From Blautia coccoides (GTDB taxonomy: Bacteria; Bacillota; Clostridia; Lachnospirales; Lachnospiraceae), in NCBI RefSeq assembly GCF_034355335.1, contig NZ_CP136422.1:3940501-4004500 (forward strand): 64,000 nucleotides of DNA, written 5' to 3'. The position numbers and the translations under genes are program-made. Below, piece after piece: positions 1 to 7,764 of the stretch. Each line of letters starts with the position of its first letter. Position 1 is the first letter of the stretch. The notes under the pieces are model-generated. The model did no database searches and was not told the DNA's origin. It saw nothing but the letters and a program-made list of their open reading frames with translations.

Positions 1-711
1 GTCATATACGGCAAAATGGCTTCCGCTTATACGAAGATGATATTGTCCCGGTTCCAGATCCACAAAAGAGGCCTCTGCTTTTTTTGACACACTCTCCCCT
101 TCCAACATGGAAAAAGAGGCTTCCAACTGCTGCCCTTCTCTTGTGAGGACTGCCTGCAACCCACTGTTCAGCGTCTCCGGGGCGCTGTAGGGAAGGCTGT
201 AGATCAGACTCAGATGGAGCCGGCCTTTCTGTACTATGCTCCCATCCGCCGGCAGTGTTCCGTCTTCCTTCTGTGCTTCTGGACTTTTTAGTGACTCTTG
301 GCTATTGCTCTGTCCCGCCTTCGCACCGGTCTGTTCTCCCGGTGTTTCTTCCTGCTTGGCCTCTCCTGCTTGTTCTCCTGTTGTACCTTCCTGCGTAGAG
401 GCTTCTGGCTGTCCACCCGAAGCCTCTTCCCGCTTAGGCACCTCCTGCTGTTCTCCTGCAGGCTCTTCCCGCTTGGGCACCTCCTGCTGTTCTCCTGTAG
501 CCTCTTCCTGCTTGGACACCTCCTGCTGTTCTCCTGTTATCCCTTCCTGTTTGGAAGATTCCTGCTGACCGCTGTCTGCCTCTTTGCTCTGAACCTGTCC
601 GCCGGCTTTATAAGATTCTGTATTTTGCTCCTGTACAGCGGCAAATGCGGTAGTTCCCGGTGTCTGCAAGATCATACCGGATATGAGCAGCCAAGCGCAT
701 AACTTTTTCAT
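1..711 (-). CDS. Secreted repeat-containing surface protein, 5' part (3' end outside window)
   Basis: The reading frame is open from an ATG at 711 to the window edge (237 codons seen). It begins with a typical signal peptide (MKKLCAWLL... ending near TAFAA). About 100 residues follow that are rich in Glu, Gln, Lys and Gly, with a 13-residue repeat of the type EQQEVPKREExxG. After that comes a more globular part containing LEPGQYHLRISG, which resembles the start of a beta-sandwich domain. An AAGGAGAA-like ribosome binding site sits just upstream. I do not recognise the family. The charged repeat looks like a wall- or stalk-spanning segment. The gene lies directly behind a c-di-GMP-I riboswitch and terminator, which fits a surface adhesin or similar sessile-lifestyle protein (inference). 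Confidence 0.75.
   Translation of the reverse strand, partial: MKKLCAWLLISGMILQTPGTTAFAAVQEQNTESYKAGGQVQSKEADSGQQESSKQEGITGEQQEVSKQEEATGEQQEVPKREEPAGEQQEVPKREEASGGQPEASTQEGTTGEQAGEAKQEETPGEQTGAKAGQSNSQESLKSPEAQKEDGTLPADGSIVQKGRLHLSLIYSLPYSAPETLNSGLQAVLTREGQQLEASFSMLEGESVSKKAEASFVDLEPGQYHLRISGSHFAVYD
330..556 (-). repeat. 39-bp in-frame tandem repeat (13 aa)
   Basis: The motif cacctcctgctgttctcctg recurs at about 439, 478 and 517, exactly 39 bp apart, with more degenerate copies towards 330. It encodes the EQQEV(S/P)K(Q/R)EExxG repeat of the secreted protein. The period is a multiple of three, so copy-number change would keep the frame. Confidence 0.8.
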
Positions 712-745
712 TTTCAATTTCTATTCTCCTTCCCCTTACAGGGCC

Positions 746-779
746 AAAAAAAACGGTATCCAGGGATACCGTTTTTTCA
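746..779 (-). terminator. Rho-independent terminator of the c-di-GMP riboswitch
   Basis: A perfect ACGGTATCC/GGATACCGT stem is flanked by an A-run on one side and a T-run on the other. On the minus strand it ends in TTTTTTTT, between the riboswitch aptamer and the ribosome binding site of the gene starting at 711. This is the position expected for a transcription-attenuation expression platform. Confidence 0.85.
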
Positions 780-814
780 CAAAGACAACAGACAGACAGG
801 GTATACCTGTCCAT

Positions 815-895
815 CACTGTCTGCAGCCCGGCTATCCCTCCCTTGGGACCCGTGGCTTTGCGTCACTGCCTTACGACAGTTTTGCCCCTTTATTT
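815..895 (-). promoter_or_regulatory. Cyclic-di-GMP-I (GEMM) riboswitch aptamer
   Basis: Read on the minus strand, the RNA shows the class I hallmarks in order. First is GGGGCAAAA. Next is a hairpin closed by a GUAA (GNRA) tetraloop (ACUGUC GUAA GGCAGU). Then comes the conserved GACGCAAAGCC, the tetraloop-receptor side. A G/C-rich second helix follows, and last is AUAGCCGGGCUGC. A terminator and then a secreted protein gene follow. The aptamer match is direct. Whether ligand turns the gene on or off cannot be read safely. Confidence 0.92.
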
Positions 896-950
896 TTTTA
901 TAATGTCTGTCATTAGACACTGTCTCATTCATCAGACATATTCTAATATA

Positions 951-979
951 AGAATACCTATTTTGACTATTTTAGTCAA
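951..979 (-). promoter_or_regulatory. Promoter for the riboswitch-controlled gene
   Basis: The minus strand has TTGACT, a 17-nt spacer and TATTCT, placing the transcription start about 50 nt before the aptamer core. The -35 lies within the small palindrome TTGACTAAAATAGTCAA, which may also serve as a weak 3' hairpin for the gene ending at 985. Confidence 0.6.
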
Positions 980-984
980 GCTTT

Positions 985-2115
985 TTATTTCATTTTTTTG
1001 ATATTTTTACAGATAACTTCCAGGAGGCTGTCCCTGTTTTTTTCTGTAACCTCAAAAACTTTTACGTCGGGTCTCTCTGCAACGGCCTGTGTAAACGCAC
1101 CTGTATTTTTCTGCAGGACACCGATGACAAGGCTCTGGGTATCCAGGCAGGAGAACAGTGCCTCCTGGAAACCCGGGGCATCTGCCTCCGCTTTTCCCAG
1201 CTCATCTATCACAACTGTTTTTTCAGGCATGTCCTTCACCTTTTTCATCACCGCAGTGCCCAGAGTCTCAAAGGTTTCCGGTATGGATATCTTCTTTCCT
1301 CTGCCGGTCCGTATGAGGATCGGGCTGTCATTTTCAAACTCCCCCATGGGTACCAGGCTGTGCAGGTAAAATCCTTTTTGAACACCACCGATCTCATAAG
1401 GCAGGGTTTGGTAACCCACAGGCTCTGTTCCCAATTCTTCCACAATACGGTTCAAAAGTGTACTCTTGCCGATCCCCTTTTCCCCGGTCAGGAAAATATG
1501 TTTCCGCTCAGCGCCTGAGGGATGGGCCGTGAGCTTTTTCTTACCGGCCAGCTTTTTTTCTGCCTTATGACATCCACATTGACAAAAAGCCGCCGCCTTT
1601 TGGAGCATGGGACGTTTTTTCAGCGGAAATTCCGCATCCGGCAGTGATTCCAATAAATCTGCCAGCTCACAGATCTCATGCACAGAGTGATAGACCCTGA
1701 AGCCTTCCCAGGTTTTCTTTTCCCCGGCCAATCTGCCTGCTATGGCTATGGTCTCCTCTGTCAGCCGCTCCTGCACCTCTGCGTCTTTATGTGCACAGAT
1801 GATCCTGGGCACGCAGAGTTCATATTCCCCTTCCAGTATGAGAAAATCCACAGGCAGTTTTTCATAGAAATCCCCGCTCTTGTCCGCCGGAAGCAGAATG
1901 TCTGTCTCCTTTTTTCCCTTTATGCAGACAAGATCAGCACCGGCCTCCCTGTGTCTCCATGTATTGCTGTCAGAAGTGTCCAGGGAAAATTCTGGACAGA
2001 ACACACTTTTTACTGTTCCTGTCCGGTATCCCCGTTTTTTTAATTCTTTAATAAGTCCGGTGACCGTTGTAGTCTTGCCGGATTTTCTCACACCTACGAT
2101 CGTACAGATTTTCAA
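985..2115 (-). CDS. mobB: MobB-like GTPase fused to a THEP1-type NTPase
   Basis: The N-terminal ~165 residues match MobB, the GTP-binding partner in molybdopterin-guanine-dinucleotide synthesis. The P-loop is VGVRKSGKTT at residues 8-17, followed by a TGTVK segment. A Cys-rich linker (CQCGCHK, ~178-184) leads to a second P-loop, GEKGIGKST (~211-219). The Walker B-like stretch VVIDELGK and a C-terminal ~170-residue domain are typical of the nucleoside-triphosphatase THEP1 family. At 376 aa the protein is about twice the length of MobB alone. It is the last gene of the minus-strand Mo-cofactor/formate dehydrogenase run and lies 3 bp after its upstream neighbour. The role of the second NTPase is unknown; delivery or maturation of the cofactor is inference. 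Confidence 0.85.
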   Translation of the reverse strand: MKICTIVGVRKSGKTTTVTGLIKELKKRGYRTGTVKSVFCPEFSLDTSDSNTWRHREAGADLVCIKGKKETDILLPADKSGDFYEKLPVDFLILEGEYELCVPRIICAHKDAEVQERLTEETIAIAGRLAGEKKTWEGFRVYHSVHEICELADLLESLPDAEFPLKKRPMLQKAAAFCQCGCHKAEKKLAGKKKLTAHPSGAERKHIFLTGEKGIGKSTLLNRIVEELGTEPVGYQTLPYEIGGVQKGFYLHSLVPMGEFENDSPILIRTGRGKKISIPETFETLGTAVMKKVKDMPEKTVVIDELGKAEADAPGFQEALFSCLDTQSLVIGVLQKNTGAFTQAVAERPDVKVFEVTEKNRDSLLEVICKNIKKMK

Positions 2116-2118
2116 CTG

Positions 2119-2430
2119 TCACCCTCCTTGATCACTCTGTATTTCTGTTATATATTTACACCAGCGCCTTCGGTGTGTATCCTTTGGAATGACAAGGCGG
2201 TATGCTCCCCCGTCCAGCACCAGATATACATCCCCTGCAAGGATCTCCTCGCCGGACACGGCCACATCCCTGCCATCCCCGCTTATAAATTCCACAAGGC
2301 TGTCCGCAGACACGCTGCCCAGCACCTCACTCACCGAAAAGGCCTGATAGGAATATTCTGCTCCATCTGCATGCTTCCCTTCCAGTTTCACAGGGATCAT
2401 GCCTTCAAACAAACCTTCTTCTACCTTCAT
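2119..2430 (-). CDS. Small protein resembling part of the oxidoreductase molybdopterin-binding domain
   Basis: This 103-residue protein starts 4 bp inside the end of the mobA-like gene (ATG overlaps the stop) and ends just before mobB, so it is translationally coupled in a Mo-cofactor operon. Its second half has the order VAVSGEEILAGDVYLVL, then YRLVIP, then RWCKYITEI. This recalls the end of sulfite-oxidase-type Mo-pterin domains (..LRLVVPG..W.KWLTEIE..). The large N-terminal part of that domain, including the Mo-ligand cysteine, is absent. It could bind or chaperone the cofactor, or be a specificity adaptor. Function is inferred from context only. Confidence 0.6.
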   Translation of the reverse strand: MKVEEGLFEGMIPVKLEGKHADGAEYSYQAFSVSEVLGSVSADSLVEFISGDGRDVAVSGEEILAGDVYLVLDGGAYRLVIPKDTHRRRWCKYITEIQSDQGG

Positions 2431-3749
2431 ATATGCTCCCCCCAGACTGCCAGCATATCCTCCATATCATAAGGATTTGCGGCATCGCAACACGGATTCT
2501 CCCCATGATCACCGCCGTCCTCTGTCTCATGTATTCCATGATCACTGATCAGCAGGATCTCTCCTGAAAAAATCCCGGAAAGCTCTTCTATATATGCATC
2601 TGTCTCTCTTAATTTTTCCATACATGCCAGGCCTACCGGTCCCTCTGCATGAGCCGCATCGTCAATCTCATGAAAATGCGCAAAAATAAATTCTTTTCCC
2701 TCCAAAACCGCTCTGCATGCATCCCGGCAGATCCAATGATCGCAGCCTTTTCCCTTTGCCGCAGCATGAAGCCTGGGCGAAAGTTCCGTCTTTAAAATCC
2801 TGGTATCGCCCTCCAAAAAAGCAGTGTTTTCCGCGCTCCTGCCGGCAAACAGAGTGGGGACCAGCACTTCCCTGTCTTTTCTGGAATATACACCGTGTAC
2901 ACCGGGCAGTTCCCCTGTTATCATGGTAGCCATAGCCGGATTTGTCACTGGAGGCTCCACTGTTCTCACAGGGATCACAGAAAAATTCCGGCTTATAAAG
3001 GGTATGAAACCATTGTCCGCGGCATTTTTATACATGCGGTATCCCAGCCCGTCCAGATAACAGACAAGTACCCTTCCATGCCTTAACTTCTCCCTGACAC
3101 AGGGGGCAAATTCCTGGAGCTTTCTGCCGTATTGAAAACAGAGCTGTTCATATTCTTCGGGTGTGTTCACATTTGCGATAACTGCCTCTCCAAATCCCAA
3201 CTCTTCAATATCCAGATATCGCGTATTCGCCCGCTGAAACAGAAGTCTGGGTCTGTGCTCCTTATTTCTGCGCATCTTATCCACAATGGGAAGCACTTTT
3301 TTTCCGTACACACTGCACAGAGGCTGAGGCCTCCCCTCTTTTCTGAGAACCAGACAGTCTTCCTCGCCGGTAACATGGGACACCAGTTCCTTCAGGAATT
3401 CTCGGCTTATCATAGGCATGTCAGTGGCAAGCATCACGGCGTACTGCGCATCCATCTGTTTTAATATCTGATAGATACCTTCCAGCGGTCCGTATCCCTT
3501 TTCCTCATCCTCCACAAATGTACAATGCAGATCCCGGTATTCTTTCCTGTCGTTCTCTGAGACATAAATTTCAATAAAATCCCGGTACTTTTCCCTGTCA
3601 TCCACTGAGACATAAATTTCAGGGAAATCCCGGCAGACATCCAAAAGCGTGTGCAGAAATGTATTTCCGTTCCATGTCAGGGAGGCTTTATCGCTCCCCA
3701 TTCTGCTGCTCTTTCCTCCCGCCAGGATTCCTGCTGCTATTTTTGTCAT
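2427..3749 (-). CDS. MobA-like nucleotidyltransferase fused to an alkaline-phosphatase-superfamily phosphodiesterase domain
   Basis: Residues 1-~205 are a MobA/NTP_transf_3 domain. It has the signature AGILAGGKSSRMGSDK at the N-terminus, GPLEGIYQIL, and ATDMPMIS for the metal-binding Asp. MobA attaches GMP to molybdopterin. Residues ~226-440 look like a type I phosphodiesterase/nucleotide pyrophosphatase. They contain LDGLG (metal Asp), PPVTNPAMATM with a candidate nucleophile Thr near 269, HEIDDAAHAEG, ISDHG and DHGENP. A 48-bp tandem duplication gives two copies of EIYVS..DR..YRD at residues 44-58 and 60-74. The pairing of a transferase that makes a pyrophosphate with a hydrolase that could cleave one is unusual. 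Substrate is not known. Confidence 0.8.
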   Translation of the reverse strand: MTKIAAGILAGGKSSRMGSDKASLTWNGNTFLHTLLDVCRDFPEIYVSVDDREKYRDFIEIYVSENDRKEYRDLHCTFVEDEEKGYGPLEGIYQILKQMDAQYAVMLATDMPMISREFLKELVSHVTGEEDCLVLRKEGRPQPLCSVYGKKVLPIVDKMRRNKEHRPRLLFQRANTRYLDIEELGFGEAVIANVNTPEEYEQLCFQYGRKLQEFAPCVREKLRHGRVLVCYLDGLGYRMYKNAADNGFIPFISRNFSVIPVRTVEPPVTNPAMATMITGELPGVHGVYSRKDREVLVPTLFAGRSAENTAFLEGDTRILKTELSPRLHAAAKGKGCDHWICRDACRAVLEGKEFIFAHFHEIDDAAHAEGPVGLACMEKLRETDAYIEELSGIFSGEILLISDHGIHETEDGGDHGENPCCDAANPYDMEDMLAVWGEHI

Positions 3750-3784
3750 ACCCTAAACCTCACTCAGATCTAATTCCTGCAAAT

Positions 3785-5020
3785 TTAATTCTCACCCAGA
3801 TACAAAGCTTCGATGATACTTCCGGGCAAAAGTGCACCGGAACCTTTTGGGATCATTCCGATCAGATTACAGCCGCCCCATGGGCTGACCATGCCGTTCG
3901 CCTGATTCTTCCTGGTATTTAAGCAGACTCTGCCCTGGTCGAATTCCAGAATTCCGGGAACGATCCTTCCTCCCGGGCTTTTCTTTGGAAACCCATCCGG
4001 CAGACACACGGGTATGCAGGGCACTTTGTATTCCCTTTTGCCGCACATCTTGCGGAATGCAGGAAGCCCAAGCAAAAACAAAGCCGCTGCCGCCGCGCTG
4101 GGATTGCCGGAAAGTCCTAATAAAAGCCTGCCGTCCTTTACCGCTGCCAGAGTTGCCATTCCCGGCTTCATCCTTACCTGCCAGAACAATACCTCTGCCC
4201 CGATCCCTTCCATAGAAGAAAGCGCCAGGTCATAATCTCCCACAGATGCGCCTCCTGTGGTTATCACACAGTCAGCCTCTGCCAGACAGTCCTTCAGCGC
4301 CTCTTTGATGGACTCTTCATCATCCTTTACAATTCCGTAGATATCTGCATCTACACCCCACTGCCGCAGAAAACCCTGCAGCATGTAAGCACTACTGTTC
4401 CTTATTTTTCCCGGTTTCAGCTCCTCAGATACCTGCAGAAGCTCGTCCCCTGTACTGATGATCCTGACTCTGGGTTTTTTGAAGACTTCCACCTCTCCAT
4501 ACCCAAGGCCCGCAAGAAGTCCCACGGATGCCGGGCTTAAATATTCGCCTTCTTCCATGACGATCTCGCCTTTTTTTACATCTTCTCCTGCTTTTACGAT
4601 GTTGCTCCCCGAAGCAATGGGAGAAAAGAAACACACTTCCTTTTCAGTAAAGGAAGTGTCTTCATATTTTTCCACAGCATCGGCTCCCTGAGGGATAGGC
4701 GCTCCGGTCAGTATTTTTACCGCCTCCATAGGCCCTATCACTTTTTCGGGGGCATGCCCCGCCGGTACCTCTTCGATTATTCTCAGAGTCACCGGCGAAT
4801 CATGTCCTGCACCTGCAACATCCGCAGAGCGGATGGCATAGCCGTCATAGGGTGAGCGGTCAAAGGGCGGAATGTTCTCTTTCGCCCGTACCCGGCAGGC
4901 TAAAATCCTGCCGTAAGCCTCATTGATCTCCACCTTTTCCGTCCCCATCCTCTCTGCGTGAGAGAGAAGCAGGTCTATGCCTTCCTTCATTTCAATTCTC
5001 TTTGGATAGTTCTGTGCCAT
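3785..5020 (-). CDS. moeA: Molybdopterin molybdenumtransferase MoeA
   Basis: This 411-aa protein has the normal MoeA length and order. The N-terminal domain contains PPFDRSPYDGYAIR, followed by the VPAG and ILTGAPIPQGADAV region. The MoCF-fold domain has ISTGDEL and TTGGASVGDYD, and the C-terminal barrel domain has LSGNPSAAA. MoeA inserts molybdate (or tungstate) into adenylylated molybdopterin. It follows fdhF by 36 bp on the same strand, which ties cofactor completion to the formate dehydrogenase just upstream. Confidence 0.95.
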   Translation of the reverse strand: MAQNYPKRIEMKEGIDLLLSHAERMGTEKVEINEAYGRILACRVRAKENIPPFDRSPYDGYAIRSADVAGAGHDSPVTLRIIEEVPAGHAPEKVIGPMEAVKILTGAPIPQGADAVEKYEDTSFTEKEVCFFSPIASGSNIVKAGEDVKKGEIVMEEGEYLSPASVGLLAGLGYGEVEVFKKPRVRIISTGDELLQVSEELKPGKIRNSSAYMLQGFLRQWGVDADIYGIVKDDEESIKEALKDCLAEADCVITTGGASVGDYDLALSSMEGIGAEVLFWQVRMKPGMATLAAVKDGRLLLGLSGNPSAAAAALFLLGLPAFRKMCGKREYKVPCIPVCLPDGFPKKSPGGRIVPGILEFDQGRVCLNTRKNQANGMVSPWGGCNLIGMIPKGSGALLPGSIIEALYLGEN

Positions 5021-5056
5021 ATCTGTTGTCTCCGTTATGCTTGTAAGTATAGTTAC

Positions 5057-7753
5057 TTATGCTTTTTCAATCTTGATCGCACATACCTTGTATTCCGGTA
5101 TTCTTGCATATTTATCCAGTGCTGCGTTGGTCAGCCAGTTTGCGTTTCCATCCGGGAAGTGGAATGGCATCCAGGATTCACCCTGGGAAACCTTGCGTCC
5201 CACTCTTGCGGTGGATTCGATCTGACCACGTCTGGAGGATACTTTTACCCTGTCGCCATTTTTGATCCCCAGTGCGTCTGCATCCTTATAGTTCATCTCA
5301 ATATAGGAGGTACCCTGGATCTCCATGAGTCCCGGTGTTCTTCCGGTCATGGCCCTTGTGGTATAGTGATACAGCATACGGCCTGTCATCATAATGATCG
5401 GATATTCCTCATCCGGAAGCTCTGCAGACGGTACATACTCTGCCGGGTAGAACATACCCAGGCCTCTTGAGAATTTGCCCACATGCAGGATGGGGGTTCC
5501 CGGATGGTCTTTGGTAGGACATGGCCACTGAAGTGTCTCACCTGCATCCAGCCTTGCATGGCTGATTCCGCCGTAGCTTGGCGTCACAGATGCGATCTCA
5601 TCCATGATCTCAGCAGAGTTCAGATGCGGCTGCGGATAACCCATACGGTTCATCAGGTCAATGATGATATCTGTATCCAGTCTCATATCGCCGTCCAGCT
5701 TCACTGCTGGGCGTACTCTCTGCACGCGGCGCTCTGTATTGGTAAAGGTACCTTCTTTTTCCGCATAGCTGACACCGGGAAGGATAACGTCCGCATACTG
5801 TGCCGTTTCTGTCATGAACAGCTCCTGGATGACAAAGAAATCAAGATTTTCCAGCGCTTTAATAATATGGTGGGTATCCGGGTCTGTAACAATAGGATCC
5901 TCACCATAAATGTAAAGACCTTTTACCTTGCCTTCAATGGCTGCAGGGAACACTTCTGTGGAGTGCAGACCATTGTTTGGATTCAGCTTCACGCCCCAGG
6001 CTTTTTCAAATTTTTCACGTACTTCAGGATTTTCCACCTTCTGATATCCCGGGTAATCCTTCGGTCCGGCTCCCATATCGCAGGCGCCCTGTACGTTGTT
6101 CTGTCCGCGGATCGGGTTGACGCCGCAGCCCTCGCGGCCCAGCTTACCTACCAGCAGAGCCATATTGGACATAGACATAACGCCCTCTGTACCGGTGGAA
6201 TGCTCGGTTACACCCAGACAGTAGATGATCGGAGCCTTATCTGCTTTTGCATACATGATGGCAGCCCTTCTCAGGTCATCCGGGTCTATATGGCAGATTT
6301 CCCCGACTTTTTCCGGGGTGTAATCTTTTACGATCTCCTTGATCTTTTCATAGCCTTCCGTTCTCTCTTCAATGAACTTCATATCCTGAAGGCCTTCTTC
6401 GATGATCACGTGCATAATGCCATTGGCAAAGGCAACATTGGTGCCCGGTCTTAATTTCAGATGGATATCTGCTTTCTTGGACAGATCAATGTCACGGGGA
6501 TCAACCACGATCAGTTTGCAGCCCCGCTTTACAGCCTGACGGATCTGCATACCAATAACAGGATGTGCCTCCTCCGGGTTGGAACCTACCATCATGATCA
6601 GGTCCGGCTTCTGAGTGATATCCGCAACCGGATTAGTCATTGCTCCTGAGCCGAGGGTCATAGCGAGACCCGCGACAGATGCGGAATGACATACACGCGC
6701 GCAGTTATCTGTATTGTTGGTTCCAAAGCAGGTCCTCACCATCTTCTGAACCATGTAAATGTCCTCATTCGGGGAACGGGAACACGCAAAACCTGCCAGG
6801 GATTCAGAACCGTACTGTTTCTTGATCTCCATGAATTTGGAGGCCACCAGATCCAGTGCCTCATCCCAGCTTGCACGCTCGAATTCTCCGGTCTCTTTGT
6901 TCTTGATGAGCGGATATTTCACTCTGTCCGCTGAATGGACAAAGTCAAAGGAACCGCTGCGTCCCTTGACACAGAGAAGGTTTTTATTGGACGGTCCGTT
7001 GGCCGGCTCCACGTCCACGATCTTGTTGTCTTTTACCACCAGATAGAACTGGCATCCGGTACCGCAGTGTGGGCAGGTGGTCAGGACTTTTTTGTCAATC
7101 TGCCACGGGCGGAAGGATTTTCTTCTCTTGGAGGAAAGTGCTCCGGTAGGACATGCCTCCACACAGTTTCCACAGGACTCACAGGTACTCTTTCTGATCG
7201 GCACACCGAACGGTGTTCCCACAGAGGACTCAAAACCTCTCTCCATGGTGTCAATAGCACCGCGGCCCACCACTTGATTACAGGTATTCACGCATCTGTG
7301 GCAGAGAATACACAGATTAGGGTCATAAGTAAAGAACGGGTTGGAGTCATCCACCGGAAACTCTGTCATCTCGCCCTCGTAAGTGGTTCTTTCCACGCCG
7401 TATTCCACACAGTAATCCTGAAGCTTACATCTGCCGTTCTGGGCACAGGAGAAACAGTCCGTCTTGTGGTTGGACAACAGCAGATTCAAAATGGTTTTTC
7501 TGGACTCCACTACTTTCTCACTCATGGTCTCGATCACATCGCCTTCGCTGACATGACAGGAACATGCGCTATCCATTTTCTTTCTTCCTCTATTCTCGAT
7601 CTCCACCATACACATACGGCAGGAACCGTCAGGAAGCAGGTCTTTGATATAACATAATGTAGGGATCTTCACACCGGCTTTCTCTGCAGCCTGTAAGATG
7701 GTAGTACCCTTCTCAACTTCTACAGGAATTCCGTCTATCGTAACATGAATCAT
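5057..7753 (-). CDS. fdhF: Formate dehydrogenase catalytic subunit with NuoG-like N-terminus (Cys type)
   Basis: The chosen start is MIHVTIDG at 7753, behind an AGGAGGAGAG site; an upstream in-frame extension has no support. Of 898 residues, the first ~220 are NuoG/HydA-like. They carry a [2Fe-2S] domain (Cys 34, 45, 48, 64), a His-Cys3 [4Fe-4S] segment (HKTDCFSC...C, ~96-109) and a two-[4Fe-4S] ferredoxin domain (~148-205). The molybdopterin oxidoreductase part begins with TTCPHCGTGC. The Mo/W ligand position is Cys355 in NCARVCHSAS, where E. coli FdhH has selenocysteine. Preceded by NuoE- and NuoF-like genes with an 11-bp gap, it should oxidise formate or reduce CO2, exchanging electrons with NAD(P) and possibly ferredoxin (inference). 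Confidence 0.92.
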   Translation of the reverse strand: MIHVTIDGIPVEVEKGTTILQAAEKAGVKIPTLCYIKDLLPDGSCRMCMVEIENRGRKKMDSACSCHVSEGDVIETMSEKVVESRKTILNLLLSNHKTDCFSCAQNGRCKLQDYCVEYGVERTTYEGEMTEFPVDDSNPFFTYDPNLCILCHRCVNTCNQVVGRGAIDTMERGFESSVGTPFGVPIRKSTCESCGNCVEACPTGALSSKRRKSFRPWQIDKKVLTTCPHCGTGCQFYLVVKDNKIVDVEPANGPSNKNLLCVKGRSGSFDFVHSADRVKYPLIKNKETGEFERASWDEALDLVASKFMEIKKQYGSESLAGFACSRSPNEDIYMVQKMVRTCFGTNNTDNCARVCHSASVAGLAMTLGSGAMTNPVADITQKPDLIMMVGSNPEEAHPVIGMQIRQAVKRGCKLIVVDPRDIDLSKKADIHLKLRPGTNVAFANGIMHVIIEEGLQDMKFIEERTEGYEKIKEIVKDYTPEKVGEICHIDPDDLRRAAIMYAKADKAPIIYCLGVTEHSTGTEGVMSMSNMALLVGKLGREGCGVNPIRGQNNVQGACDMGAGPKDYPGYQKVENPEVREKFEKAWGVKLNPNNGLHSTEVFPAAIEGKVKGLYIYGEDPIVTDPDTHHIIKALENLDFFVIQELFMTETAQYADVILPGVSYAEKEGTFTNTERRVQRVRPAVKLDGDMRLDTDIIIDLMNRMGYPQPHLNSAEIMDEIASVTPSYGGISHARLDAGETLQWPCPTKDHPGTPILHVGKFSRGLGMFYPAEYVPSAELPDEEYPIIMMTGRMLYHYTTRAMTGRTPGLMEIQGTSYIEMNYKDADALGIKNGDRVKVSSRRGQIESTARVGRKVSQGESWMPFHFPDGNANWLTNAALDKYARIPEYKVCAIKIEKA

Positions 7754-7764
7754 TCTCTCTCCTC

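Noticed and set aside
330..556. Possible CRISPR-like array because of regularly spaced repeats.
   Set aside because: Repeats are contiguous, in frame and without unique spacers, and no cas genes are present.
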